A DNA stretch of 64,000 nt from Lachnospiraceae bacterium (GCA_029012365.1 JAQXLY010000056.1:27924-91923); one strand, 5' to 3'. Positions 25,865 through 35,187 are shown, counted from the first letter of the stretch. Program-made: numbers and translations. The notes: generated by a model not told the origin, from the sequence alone.

Positions 25865-27955
25865 TTATCTTACCGGACAAACAAAAATGTCATCCACATA
25901 GAAATCCGCATTTCCGTCGGTCTCGACATAAATCTCCGCCGAATTTGACTCCTTTGAAAGCTCTGTACGCGCCGTTACCTTAGTCCACTCTCCGGAAAGC
26001 ACCTCTGTCCTTGTAAGCGGCTGCGGTACAGCCCCGTCCAGACCGATTGTAACAAGCCTGTCCTTTGTCTTCACATACATGGATACATCCACTGTCATGC
26101 CGATATAGGAAGAAATATTGAGCTTTATGGTAGCATCCTTTTCCTGACGGGTTACACAGTAAGAATGGCTCTTTCCGTCACGGGATTCCTTGTCCGTCAC
26201 ATAACAGAACGGGAGATGTCCCGCACCGCGAATAGCAGCAATATTACTCTTTTCCTCAAAGCTTTCCTCAAGACCAATCAATTTCACTTCAATATCATCC
26301 ACGTAAACCGGACTGTTCTTCTCCGGCTCTGTCTCTGTGGTTCCGAAATTCATCAGCATGGAATGCACATCATTCGGAATCTTAAAAGTCCCCTGAAGCA
26401 ATACCCACTCTCCGGAAACCGTATCAACCGAAACCGGCTCCTTATTCACTCCGTCCATTCCTAAAGTAACAGCAAGTGCCGGACTCTTCACCCATGCACT
26501 GATACTGATGGTCTGTCCGATAAAATCGGAAACATCAAAGCTGATACCGCACCAGTCACCGAATCTGCGTTCATTGGCAAGTGCTGCCTTTCCGCTGTGA
26601 ACCACTCTGTCCTGAATCTCAATTTCGCCGAAGCCACGCATCTTAAATCCGATATCCTCCGGTTTCAGCGTCTCTGCTCCTGCCGGTGTCTCAAAATCGT
26701 ACAACCGGTCAGAGAGATTGATTTCTATCTTCTCCGGCTCACCGAGCTCAGCTCCTGTCAGTGCATATACAAGTCCGTCGAAGGAACGCTTTGGTGTTAA
26801 GTCTCCGTGGAACAGAAGCGGATTAGCTCCGCGAATCCATGAATTATCATCCGTCAGTCCCCAGAACGTAACACTTGTAAGATTTGCACCTTCCCTTTTC
26901 GCTTTAAGCAGCTCCTCAAAAAACTTTTTATAAAAAACTGCCTGATAATACTCCTGGTTCTTGTTCATACAGGTACACTTTACATCAAGCTCGGTAATAT
27001 GAACTTCACTTACCAGTGCGGCATATTCTCTCAATGCAGTCATATATTCATCAACATCATTATTATCACTCAGATGCCCCTGCATGCCGATTCCGTCAAT
27101 TAAGCCTTCTCCGATAATACTTCCGTGCTCCCCGGTGCTTCTTTGCAGTGCAGCGATGATTGCAGCCTTCTTATCCGGCATGAATTCGTTGTAATCATTA
27201 TAAAACAGCTTCGGCTGAATCTGCTTAAGTGCCTCGTAATCATCCGCAGAAATGCCGTACTGCGAAGCATACTTACGGGACGTATCTTCTACCGCATCCT
27301 TTGCAAAACGAAATGTCCAGTAAATGAAATCATCTCCGATAACCTGATACCAGTAGCTGTTACGAAGTCCCGTTTCCGTTTTATCCGCAAGCTCAATCGC
27401 TTCATTTACCACATCCCATGCATAGATAGTACGCGCATAGTCATGACTGTACATATACTCCATCAACGAATATATGTAGCTTTTCAGACGCTTTAACATC
27501 GTATCCCTGTCAACAAAACATACCGGGTCAAGCTTCTCAAACATTTTCATCATCGGGCGTTCTTTTAAAACCTCCGGGTCTGTCGGAATCGTTACCGGCT
27601 TATACCCCTTGCAGAACACTTCTTTGGAACACTGGCTGTGCCATACCAGCACATGACCTCTCACCGGCATATCGTTTTCCTTTGCCCAGTCTAACATATC
27701 CTTTGCTGCAGAATTAATGACAAACGGTAAATACTCCTCTGTTGCATCAGGACTGGTGAATCCCATATTATAAGCAGGCTTAAGTTCATTTCCAAACGTC
27801 ATGCTGTTGAACTGACTCTTCATCAGTGCTTCTTTTGCCGGATTGCCAATTTCATGATTCGTAAATCTCTCGTTAATCTTCTCGCAGGCTACACCCATAC
27901 GAAAATAATCCTTATATAAATCTTTTAAAACAGTATCTCTTTCTTTGCTTTCCAT
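25865..27955 (-). CDS. Cytoplasmic GH10 xylanase with two C-terminal carbohydrate-binding modules
   Basis: 696 aa from the ATG at 27955 (GGAGAGG 4 nt upstream); a longer frame to 27994 overlaps the previous gene. GH10 barrel, about 10-415: HVLVWHSQCS, the acid/base Glu in WDVVNEAI (about 195), FYNDYNEF, IGMQGHLS and the nucleophile Glu in VHITELDV (about 315). Two similar modules follow, each with a SGEW...KIP/ELS strand and a closing YVDDIE/YVDDIF strand, like CBM4/9/22-type sandwiches. There is no signal peptide, so it likely trims imported xylo-oligosaccharides inside the cell. The sensor-cyclase gene lies 22 bp upstream, giving a two-gene operon. Confidence 0.9.
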   Translation of the reverse strand: MESKERDTVLKDLYKDYFRMGVACEKINERFTNHEIGNPAKEALMKSQFNSMTFGNELKPAYNMGFTSPDATEEYLPFVINSAAKDMLDWAKENDMPVRGHVLVWHSQCSKEVFCKGYKPVTIPTDPEVLKERPMMKMFEKLDPVCFVDRDTMLKRLKSYIYSLMEYMYSHDYARTIYAWDVVNEAIELADKTETGLRNSYWYQVIGDDFIYWTFRFAKDAVEDTSRKYASQYGISADDYEALKQIQPKLFYNDYNEFMPDKKAAIIAALQRSTGEHGSIIGEGLIDGIGMQGHLSDNNDVDEYMTALREYAALVSEVHITELDVKCTCMNKNQEYYQAVFYKKFFEELLKAKREGANLTSVTFWGLTDDNSWIRGANPLLFHGDLTPKRSFDGLVYALTGAELGEPEKIEINLSDRLYDFETPAGAETLKPEDIGFKMRGFGEIEIQDRVVHSGKAALANERRFGDWCGISFDVSDFIGQTISISAWVKSPALAVTLGMDGVNKEPVSVDTVSGEWVLLQGTFKIPNDVHSMLMNFGTTETEPEKNSPVYVDDIEVKLIGLEESFEEKSNIAAIRGAGHLPFCYVTDKESRDGKSHSYCVTRQEKDATIKLNISSYIGMTVDVSMYVKTKDRLVTIGLDGAVPQPLTRTEVLSGEWTKVTARTELSKESNSAEIYVETDGNADFYVDDIFVCPVR

Positions 27956-27977
27956 ATACCTCTCCATAGTCAGAAAA

Positions 27978-29888
27978 TTACTTTTCGTTTTCAACGATTT
28001 TGTGATGAATATCCTTCATTCGGTACATATCCTTATCTGCCATTTGTAAATACTTTTCAATATCACAGTCACCATCCGGCATAATCTTTACACCGCCGAC
28101 ACTGATTGTGAGCCGGAACTCTATCTCCCGTCGATGTACCTCCTGTGCCAGGCGATTCTCAAGAGAATTGCAGAGCTCATTTAAATCAAAATCCTCTCCT
28201 GATATCCTGCCGCCGATAAAGAACTCGTCACCACCGAATCTTGATACAATCCAATCCTCCGGCAGAGCTGCCTTCAAAACAGTAGCTACGGTGCGGAGTG
28301 CCAAATCTCCGTTGGCATGCCCGTACAGGTCATTAATTGCCTTCATCTTGTCGACATCCACAAGCATGACTATTCCGATACCACCGCTCTCCTTCCATTC
28401 CCGAAGCATCGGATAGGCAATTTGCTCGCAACCGGCGCGATTATATACACCGGTAAGTACATCCGTTACAGACAGCTGCGTCAGCTTTCTTGTAAGATCC
28501 GCAATCGTAATATTACGTCTTACCTGTTCCAGATACTGATTCATATGTCTGGTCCATATATAAAGCTGATTATCGCACGCAATATGCATGTCACCCGTCA
28601 GCATGGCAAAGCCGTATGTGCAGGCATCACTGTATACCGGAACATACAGATAAAGTCCGGGGGTCTCCTTCTCGTTTGAAAAAAGGAACATTGCATCCTT
28701 TATATCTTTTGCAATATGCGGCTGCTCTTTTCCTTCTCTTACCAGACCGATTACCTCCATCCGGTCGCTGTAGCCCCTTGTATGAAGATTCAGGTTGCCC
28801 TCCTCTATATGAAAGAACTCCGGGTCCAGACAGAGCATAAAATTCTCTCCCTCCATAGGATGTTCCCTCACAAACAGCTCGGACAGACTTTTTGACAACT
28901 CATCTGCATTCTCTGCCTTGCGGACTGCAAGATAGATATGTCTGAAATGAGAATCGGCCGCCAGACCGTCAATCTCATTATTTCGATTAATACGTCCAAG
29001 CTGGATATTCTTGTCATAATATTTGTTACTGCTGCTGCAGCCACAGCTTCCACCTGCTACAAACCGTGTTTTCAGCATGATGCTCTCTACCGCTTCACCA
29101 CGTAATAGCCCGGCAAGCATCTCTAAAGCGACGATACCCATCCGCCCCCACTCATGATTAACCGAAGTAATCGACGGATGAAACTCCTGTGCATCACGAA
29201 GGCAGTCATAGCCTGTCACCATCACATCCTCCGGAACACGATAGTTCAGCTTCTCAAGCTGCTCACAGATTCCCATTGCCATGATATCATTGGCACATAA
29301 AATTGCATCAGGCAGGTCTTTATTTTCCTCCAGCCATTCCAGCATCAGCTCAACGGCAGGATTCTTAGACCAGTCACCGTACCTTATGTTCTTCTCAGGA
29401 ATCACAACCCCGTTCTCCTGTGCCACATCTAACAGTGCCTTCAGTCTTTCTGCATTTTCCAAATGCTCCTTCGGTCCGCCGATAAACAAAATATTTCTTG
29501 CTCCGTGCTCTACAATCACATGCTCCGCAAGGTCATGCATCCCCGCATAATTATCCGTTGAAACGGACACAATATTTTCCATATTATACTCAATGCTGAC
29601 CGCCGGAAGTCCCGTTTCTTTCAATTTGTCTGCGAGATATGTAATCTCTCCGGCATAATTAAATGAGTTCGCCAGCAAAATAGCACCGTCAAAATCCGTC
29701 AAATCCGGTAATGTAAAGAGATTTATCTCTCCGAGGTTGTCAGAATACGACCCACCCGGTGTCGAAAAATTAACAAAAACAAATATGTCCGCATCTTCTT
29801 TTTGGGCAGCTTCGGTAATTCCGCATACAACCTCCTGCAAATACTCGCCACCCCAACCGCCGGCAAAAACCGCTATTTTCTTTTTCAT
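27978..29888 (-). CDS. Soluble sugar-binding-like sensor fused to GGDEF diguanylate cyclase
   Basis: 636 aa from the ATG at 29888 (GGGGGAT site; upstream in-frame start rejected). Residues 1-290 form a LacI/RbsB-type type-1 periplasmic-binding fold (IAVFAGGWGGEYLQEVVCGI, DGAILLANSF, ILCANDIMAMGICEQL, MVTGYD), but without the LacI DNA-binding helix-turn-helix and without signal or membrane segments. A linker of about 160 residues follows. The C-terminal GGDEF domain has LTDVLTGVYNRAG and the active SRFGGDEFFIGG motif (about 560). It probably makes cyclic di-GMP in response to a cytoplasmic sugar. It is cotranscribed with the GH10 xylanase, which suggests a xylo-oligosaccharide ligand. Confidence 0.88.
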   Translation of the reverse strand: MKKKIAVFAGGWGGEYLQEVVCGITEAAQKEDADIFVFVNFSTPGGSYSDNLGEINLFTLPDLTDFDGAILLANSFNYAGEITYLADKLKETGLPAVSIEYNMENIVSVSTDNYAGMHDLAEHVIVEHGARNILFIGGPKEHLENAERLKALLDVAQENGVVIPEKNIRYGDWSKNPAVELMLEWLEENKDLPDAILCANDIMAMGICEQLEKLNYRVPEDVMVTGYDCLRDAQEFHPSITSVNHEWGRMGIVALEMLAGLLRGEAVESIMLKTRFVAGGSCGCSSSNKYYDKNIQLGRINRNNEIDGLAADSHFRHIYLAVRKAENADELSKSLSELFVREHPMEGENFMLCLDPEFFHIEEGNLNLHTRGYSDRMEVIGLVREGKEQPHIAKDIKDAMFLFSNEKETPGLYLYVPVYSDACTYGFAMLTGDMHIACDNQLYIWTRHMNQYLEQVRRNITIADLTRKLTQLSVTDVLTGVYNRAGCEQIAYPMLREWKESGGIGIVMLVDVDKMKAINDLYGHANGDLALRTVATVLKAALPEDWIVSRFGGDEFFIGGRISGEDFDLNELCNSLENRLAQEVHRREIEFRLTISVGGVKIMPDGDCDIEKYLQMADKDMYRMKDIHHKIVENEK

Positions 29889-29975
29889 CGTATCCCCCTT
29901 AAGCAAAAAATACACATGTACAATTCCTTTTTAACATTATAACGCAGTATGAAATTAATTACAACAAAATTGTAA

Positions 29976-30545
29976 CTATTTCTTTCTCTTTTGTACCGAA
30001 TACCCAAACTTTCCGAGCCTTTCCCCAAGCAGAAAATACTCTCCGTGGGAATAGCTGACCAGCCCGGTACTGTTTAGCTCAAACTTTCCGGACTCGTTTA
30101 AATACGCATCCTCCACTGTCACACCTGCTACCTCTCCGACAAACATGGTATGACTCCCAAGCGGCAGAGTCTGTACGACCCTGCACTCAATGTTTACCGG
30201 GCTTTCCGCAATTCCCGGTGCGCTTACCCTCTGAGAGACAAGGGGGGTCAACTTCATTTCTTTATACTTGTCAACCTCTCTGCCGGATTTTACCCCACAG
30301 TAGTCCGTTGCAAATACCAAATCCTTTGTTACAAGGTTTACCACGAACTCTCCGGTTTCCCGGATGATGTCATAGGAATACCGTTCCGGGCGCACGGAAA
30401 TAGAGAGCATGGCAGGGTCGGAACACACGGTTCCCGCCCACGCCACGGTAATAATATTCGGCCGTTCTCCCTTCCGCCCGCAGCTCACCATGACTGCCGG
30501 CACCGGATAGAGCATATTTCCGGGCTTCCAGTATTGTTTTGCCAT
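29976..30545 (-). CDS. Flavin reductase-like FMN-binding split-barrel protein
   Basis: 189 aa from the ATG at 30545 (AAGGAG 7 nt upstream). Conserved blocks are YPVPAVMVSCG, PNIITVAWAGTVCSDPAMLSISV, YDIIRETGEFVVNLV and LPLGSHTMFVGEV, typical of FMN-binding flavin reductase-domain proteins of anaerobes. It likely binds FMN and transfers electrons from NAD(P)H or ferredoxin to a partner. The partner is not evident. It stands 41 bp after the sugar-nucleotide pyrophosphorylase and may be cotranscribed with it. Confidence 0.88.
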   Translation of the reverse strand: MAKQYWKPGNMLYPVPAVMVSCGRKGERPNIITVAWAGTVCSDPAMLSISVRPERYSYDIIRETGEFVVNLVTKDLVFATDYCGVKSGREVDKYKEMKLTPLVSQRVSAPGIAESPVNIECRVVQTLPLGSHTMFVGEVAGVTVEDAYLNESGKFELNSTGLVSYSHGEYFLLGERLGKFGYSVQKRKK

Positions 30546-30585
30546 ATCTGCTCCTTTCAAAGCCTCTGTATTCTTTCCTGCCGTA

Positions 30586-31812
30586 CTACAGCTCCACTCC
30601 GTTTTGCTTTAACAATGCTCTTGCACTTTCTACGGAATCCACGCCGGTTGGGTTCTTAATCGGAGCAAACTCTCTTTCACGTACTACCTCATACACCAGA
30701 CAGCTGTCAAGCATATGAATCATATCAAGAACAAGGCTCTCGTATTTATATCCGTTCGGCTTCTCCGGCTTTACGGTTTCCCCGGCCTCATTCATGTACG
30801 GAATCTTTTTTTCAACAATATGTAACGGCATTTCACGACCTACAATTTCCTCTAAGTCCTTTACCCGGAATAAGTAGTTCAAAATAACACCGTAGTTGTA
30901 TGCCGGTTCACCTGCCGCATCCTTTGCTTCCATCAGTTCCTTTGTCAGCTCGTAATATTCCACAATGGATGGTCTGCCGTCCTCTAAGCACATTACGCCT
31001 ACCTTTTCATCGGGAGCAGCTTTTTTGATTACCTTTGCACCTACGGCGCAGTGATTCTCTGCCGTAGCGCCTACAAAGCATGGGTCTGCAATGCGCTGCA
31101 ATACATTGTCCACCGCGAAAATATTCAACCACTCGATACCTGCCTTATGTACAATATCAAGCACTCCGGCACGCTTCATGGAAGAGAACCAGCCGCCGTT
31201 GCCGTTCGGTGAAGCAGACATTAATCCCTTTGTCTCCATATATACTTTTCCGCTATAATCGGAAGCCGGTGCCATATCCTGCATAAAAAAGGTCACATAG
31301 CTTTCATCATAGCCGAAGAAATTCTTTTCCTTGAAAAATGAAACCGTCTTTTCATGGTTTTTCTCACTGGTCATAATAAATAAATGGATATAATTTCCTG
31401 CCTGTTCCACTACATCCAGAAGATTTCGTATCAGACGTTCAAAAATATACACGTCCTTTGTTAATCCGATGTTATACATTCCCTTCGGATTGTCTGAGCC
31501 GAGTCTTGTTCCCATTCCTCCCGCAAGAAGAACCGCTCCGACCTTTCCGGCACGAATCATCCCGATACCCTTATTCGTATACTCTTCTTTCTTTTCCGCT
31601 ATCTCGGACAGCTTCATTGCCGGGATAGGCGTAATCACGCCGCGCTTCTGCTCCTTATCGCCTTTCGCTGCCTTTGCAAGTACCGAAAAATCCGTCTGCT
31701 CTATCTGTTGTAAAAGGGCAGCCTTCCCTTCCCCGGAAAGCTCATCAAAATACTCCAAAACATGCTCCTGTCCGTACTGACTTAACTTCTTTAACGCCTC
31801 ATCATACTTCAT
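30586..31812 (-). CDS. UTP--hexose-1-phosphate uridylyltransferase (UDPGP family)
   Basis: 408 aa from the ATG at 31812 (GGAGG upstream). The nucleotide-binding loop AVLLAGGMGTRLGSDNPKGM (about 105-125), the uridine-binding SPNGNGGWF and the IFAVDNVLQRI region identify UDP-sugar or UDP-N-acetylhexosamine pyrophosphorylases of the eukaryote-like UDPGP family. It should form UDP-glucose, UDP-GlcNAc or UDP-GalNAc from the sugar-1-phosphate and UTP. It lies 23 bp downstream of two LicD-domain genes, so it probably supplies an activated sugar for surface glycan or teichoic-acid assembly. Confidence 0.9.
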   Translation of the reverse strand: MKYDEALKKLSQYGQEHVLEYFDELSGEGKAALLQQIEQTDFSVLAKAAKGDKEQKRGVITPIPAMKLSEIAEKKEEYTNKGIGMIRAGKVGAVLLAGGMGTRLGSDNPKGMYNIGLTKDVYIFERLIRNLLDVVEQAGNYIHLFIMTSEKNHEKTVSFFKEKNFFGYDESYVTFFMQDMAPASDYSGKVYMETKGLMSASPNGNGGWFSSMKRAGVLDIVHKAGIEWLNIFAVDNVLQRIADPCFVGATAENHCAVGAKVIKKAAPDEKVGVMCLEDGRPSIVEYYELTKELMEAKDAAGEPAYNYGVILNYLFRVKDLEEIVGREMPLHIVEKKIPYMNEAGETVKPEKPNGYKYESLVLDMIHMLDSCLVYEVVREREFAPIKNPTGVDSVESARALLKQNGVEL

Positions 31813-31835
31813 TTTACTATCCTCCGGATACAAAA

Positions 31836-32741
31836 TTATATTTTTTCTTTATAGGATTGTTCCAATTCTATCACCGCTGCCGGATGTCCTCCCCGAAGCT
31901 CCCTTGCCGGAGGTATCATATAATCTGTCCCATACAGTGCTGTCAGATAAGCTGCACTGTCCACCGGTCCAAAGAAAAAATGACCCTCGAACTCGTATTC
32001 CGTGCTTCTCCCTTCCGGCTGCGCTTCAATCTGTTCCCCCCTGCGCAAATCGAAGGCAAAATACTTCCGTTGTCTGATTTCTCCGTCAAATACTCTTCTC
32101 GGAATGGATTCCCTGCGCCCCCAGTGTCCGAGATAATTGGAAAACCGCGCTTCTCCCCACTGTGGAAACCACTCTTTCTTTTCCCCGTAAGCTTTCACCA
32201 CCCCGTCCAGACGTTTTACCAGTGACTCTGCATCGGTATGCTTTACGATTTCTCTCATTAACATACGTTTTGCAGGATTTTTCACCGCCCCCGGCTCCGC
32301 AATATGCGCATATAACAGCTTTTTTCCGAACCTTACACGCAATTCCTTCCAAATACGCAAAGGTAACACATTTACGTCCGCATCCAGCGGAAAGACGTCA
32401 ATATAAACACCTCCTGTATACCCGGTTCCGCTTCTTCGCCTTTCTATACATGTAGTCCGTTCATCCTCCAGCCTTGCAAAGGCATAAGGCACCCCGACTT
32501 CTTTTGAAAAATGACGGAGTCTGAAACCCTCCGGAAATTTGTCTTCCGGCAAGGCCAGCAACCGCTCATATTCCTTACGTGGCAATCCGAAATCCGCATC
32601 ATCATCCCACGGAATGAAACCCTTATGACGAATTGCACCAAGCATGGTGCCTCCTAACATATAATAATGAAACTCATTTTCACGACATACCCGGTCAAAC
32701 ACCTTCATAATCGCAAAAATCTTTTCCTGCAACCCTGTCAT
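31836..32741 (-). CDS. LicD-family phosphotransferase
   Basis: 301 aa from the ATG at 32741 (AAAGGAT upstream; the open frame reaches a TTG at 32789). The LicD signature YYMLGGTMLGAIRHKG followed by FIPWDDDADFGLPR lies at about residues 28-60 and places it with nucleotidyltransferase-fold phosphotransferases. Those attach phosphocholine, or other phospho-substituents, to cell-surface glycans. The C-terminal region includes YGTDYMIPP, common to the family. It is in an operon with a glycosyltransferase-LicD fusion (55 bp upstream) and the UDPGP enzyme. The transferred group is unknown. Confidence 0.9.
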   Translation of the reverse strand: MTGLQEKIFAIMKVFDRVCRENEFHYYMLGGTMLGAIRHKGFIPWDDDADFGLPRKEYERLLALPEDKFPEGFRLRHFSKEVGVPYAFARLEDERTTCIERRRSGTGYTGGVYIDVFPLDADVNVLPLRIWKELRVRFGKKLLYAHIAEPGAVKNPAKRMLMREIVKHTDAESLVKRLDGVVKAYGEKKEWFPQWGEARFSNYLGHWGRRESIPRRVFDGEIRQRKYFAFDLRRGEQIEAQPEGRSTEYEFEGHFFFGPVDSAAYLTALYGTDYMIPPARELRGGHPAAVIELEQSYKEKI

Positions 32742-32796
32742 GGACTCATTATCCTTTCTTTTGAAGTTCAAAACCGTCTGTCCGGACAAACCTGTA

Positions 32797-34674
32797 TCAG
32801 TCCGTCGGAAGCTTTTTTATACACGGCTTATAATGCACCTTCCGCTCCGACTCCGGAGGAAGGCTGCGATAGTCTCCGAACATGTGGGTAAGATAATCCT
32901 CCCACCTCTTCGGACCGCGCAGTTTCATTCCCTCAAATTCCCATAAGCTGTATTCATCATATGTTTCACCGAAATACTCTCTCGGAACTATCTCCTTTGT
33001 CTTATACGCTCCTGTCAGTGTCCCCGCATACTTCGCTTTTTCCGCATCCTGCGCATCAAACAGCCGGTCCATCAGACGATATACACGCTTTATCTCCAGC
33101 AGGTGATATAAGCGCAGTGCTCTGACAACACGCAAAACCGCCTGTTCCCACTTAGGGCGGCTGGTACGAATCCCGGTATTCACATTTGCCGTACCGCAAA
33201 GGAACCGAAGTCCCATTGCCTTTGCAAAATAAAGCTTTCTCTTTGGCTCATTATCCGGAGTACCGTCAATCGGCAGAATATCAATTAAATACCCTTTTCT
33301 GACTGTTTTATCCTCTAACAGCTCCTCGTAAAGCTCCACCTTCGTAGCACAGACCTTTGCGAAATAGCTTTTAAACATCTCGTCCGTCTGCCAGCTTTCA
33401 ATACGGTAATCTTCACCTAAAGCCTCCTGTGCCTCTCCGGATTTCACCAATTCGATTAGCCTGTCATAATCCATACGCGGCATTGCCACATCCACATCAT
33501 CATCCCATGGAATAAAGCCTCCGTGCCTGACCGCTCCGAGAAGCGTACCTCCGATGGCATAATACCGTAATCCGTATCTCTCACAGAGCCCTAAAAAAGC
33601 CTTTAAAGCTCCCAGCTCCAATGTATGCAGCTCCTCTAATGCCCTCGCACGTTCCGTTTCTTTTTCCGGCTCCGTACAGCCTTGTTTCATCTCGTTATTC
33701 TTCCGTTTTTTTCTCTTTTCCCAGTATGCAGGCTGTAGCGTACATCCGAGAACAATCCGTTCCGGAAGACTCCGGTAATGTTTTCCGAGGAAAAATCCTA
33801 CATAACGCGCCACCGCATCCGCCAGAAAACAAATCAAATCCCCATAACACTTTTCAGACACACAAACCTCTGCTGCGCCCTTCACATAACGAAGTCCCTC
33901 CTTCTCGGAGCTTACCTTTCGGAATACGTCCGGATAATCTGCCTGGGATACAGCCAAATCAAAGCTTCGTTTAAACTGCGCCTTTAATCCGTAATTGTGC
34001 GTATGATATACCTCCGCTCCGGCACAATAACAGATTGCGCCTCCGTTCTCTATTACCGAAGCTCCGTAAATCATATCCTCATTAAAAATCGTATCGGTTA
34101 CAAAACCGCCAAGCTCCTCATAACGACTCCTGCGGTACATTGCACAGGCATTTGAAATCATATATGTCTTTATTCCCAGACGCGCCTTGTCCTTCTTTGT
34201 CTTCGTAACAGAAGTCTCCGGGTAGTTATGCAAACGCAGATACTTTTCCGTAAAGGTAGCACCTTCCTCTGCTATCTGCCTTGCATAAGCAGCATCCACC
34301 TCCGGCTCATCAAAACACTGCAATAGTCTTTCAATCAGAAAAACATCTGCCGGTATCGCATCCTGTGTCATGCAAAGAAAAAAATCCGAATCAGAGTATT
34401 TTCTCACTGCAAGGTTCCTTGTGCCGCCGTGGTCATAGTCCTTTTTTTCCACCCTGACAATCTTTATCTGCACAACGTCCGTTTCTTTTCTGTCGTTCTT
34501 TGCGGCAACCTTCTCCACCCGCTCACGAAGCTCCCTTACCGTAAAGTCCTCTGCCTCCGTATTCATCAGAATAATCTTTGCCGGGCGTACAGTCTGCCGT
34601 AACAGCATTGCAAGCATCCGTTCCAGTTTTTTATCTGCCTTATAAACCGGTATAATTACATCAGGTCGTTCCAT
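32797..34674 (-). CDS. Two-domain protein: GT2 glycosyltransferase fused to LicD phosphotransferase
   Basis: 625 aa from the ATG at 34674 (GGAGG 5 nt upstream). Residues 1-235 are a GT-A/GT2-like glycosyltransferase: PDVIIPVYKADKKLERML, the DHGGTRNLAV and FLCMTQDAIPAD region with an SQD/TQD-type metal site, and YRRSRYEELGGFVTDTIFNEDM. A low-complexity linker (KKRKNNEMKQGC) leads to a LicD domain at about 340-625 with IGGTLLGAVRHGGFIPWDDD and VDVAMPR. It probably adds a sugar and then a phospho-substituent to the same surface polymer. It is the first gene of the LicD/UDPGP operon. Confidence 0.88.
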   Translation of the reverse strand: MERPDVIIPVYKADKKLERMLAMLLRQTVRPAKIILMNTEAEDFTVRELRERVEKVAAKNDRKETDVVQIKIVRVEKKDYDHGGTRNLAVRKYSDSDFFLCMTQDAIPADVFLIERLLQCFDEPEVDAAYARQIAEEGATFTEKYLRLHNYPETSVTKTKKDKARLGIKTYMISNACAMYRRSRYEELGGFVTDTIFNEDMIYGASVIENGGAICYCAGAEVYHTHNYGLKAQFKRSFDLAVSQADYPDVFRKVSSEKEGLRYVKGAAEVCVSEKCYGDLICFLADAVARYVGFFLGKHYRSLPERIVLGCTLQPAYWEKRKKRKNNEMKQGCTEPEKETERARALEELHTLELGALKAFLGLCERYGLRYYAIGGTLLGAVRHGGFIPWDDDVDVAMPRMDYDRLIELVKSGEAQEALGEDYRIESWQTDEMFKSYFAKVCATKVELYEELLEDKTVRKGYLIDILPIDGTPDNEPKRKLYFAKAMGLRFLCGTANVNTGIRTSRPKWEQAVLRVVRALRLYHLLEIKRVYRLMDRLFDAQDAEKAKYAGTLTGAYKTKEIVPREYFGETYDEYSLWEFEGMKLRGPKRWEDYLTHMFGDYRSLPPESERKVHYKPCIKKLPTD

Positions 34675-34785
34675 ATGCACCTCCTAGCTCTCCATTATTA
34701 TCATACATCACCCTCCCCGGAATTACAAGAAAAAAGAGGATTCGTCCGATAACTTTTTTGAAAAGAAGTTAAGAAAACGCAGAAA

Positions 34786-34812
34786 CACGGTCAAGCAAGG
34801 GTGCATACGATA
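34786..34812 (+). promoter_or_regulatory. Possible mother-cell sporulation promoter (SigE/SigK-like -10)
   Basis: CATACGATA (34804-34812) matches the CATANNNTA / CATACNNT pattern of mother-cell sigma factors. An AC-containing -35 region (ACACGG) lies about 14-16 bp upstream. No good sigma-A promoter was seen for the Cys-rich gene that follows. Confidence 0.35.
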
Positions 34813-34844
34813 TGTTGTAAATAAAATTTCTGGAGGAAATCTTC

Positions 34845-35087
34845 ATGGGAAACTTAACTAATTGCGGAATTGGCGGCGGCAACAACGGAAATTGCTGCTG
34901 GATTATCATTTTATTGCTTCTGTTCTGTGGCTGCGGCAACGGCATCGGCGGTGGCAACAACGGCTGCGGCTGTGACTGCGATTGTGGCTGCGGTAACGGC
35001 GTAGGCGGTGGCATGTTCGGTGGCGACTGCTGCTGGATTATCATCCTCTTAATCCTCTTCTGCGGCTGCGGTAACAACTGCTGCTAG
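34845..35087 (+). CDS. Gly/Cys-rich small protein with duplicated hydrophobic repeats ('chorion-like')
   Basis: 80 aa, GGAGG 8 nt before the ATG. Two hydrophobic repeats, CCWIIILLLLFCGCGN and CCWIIILLILFCGCGN, are separated by Gly-Asn-Cys-rich linkers (GIGGGNNG, CGCDCDCGCGNG, VGGGMFGG). Nineteen or so residues are Cys. It resembles small clostridial proteins annotated as 'chorion class high-cysteine' proteins and, more loosely, YjcZ-type sporulation peptides. The function is unknown; a spore coat or membrane-associated cross-linked protein is plausible. It is the only plus-strand gene between 21 and 59 kb and converges on the amino-acid importer at a bidirectional terminator. Confidence 0.75.
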   Translation: MGNLTNCGIGGGNNGNCCWIIILLLLFCGCGNGIGGGNNGCGCDCDCGCGNGVGGGMFGGDCCWIIILLILFCGCGNNCC

Positions 35088-35119
35088 GATATTCCGCCCG
35101 GCAATTCAGTTCAACATCG

Positions 35120-35155
35120 AAAAAGAGGCTGTCGCAATTCGCGGCAGCCTCTTTC
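35120..35155. terminator. Bidirectional terminator between convergent genes
   Basis: The stem AAAGAGGCTGTCGC/GCGGCAGCCTCTTT has T-rich tails on both strands (TTTCTC on plus, TTTTTC on minus). It ends the Gly/Cys-rich gene and the amino-acid ABC operon. It belongs to the GGCTGTYGC terminator family. Confidence 0.85.
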
Positions 35156-35187
35156 TCTTATGGACTGTACATTTTTCCTATTACATT

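Noticed and set aside
34769..35077. Pro/Gln-rich minus-strand frame of 102 codons
   Set aside because: It is antisense to the Gly/Cys-rich gene. The Pro/Gln repeats are the complement of Gly/Cys codons, and no ribosome site is present.
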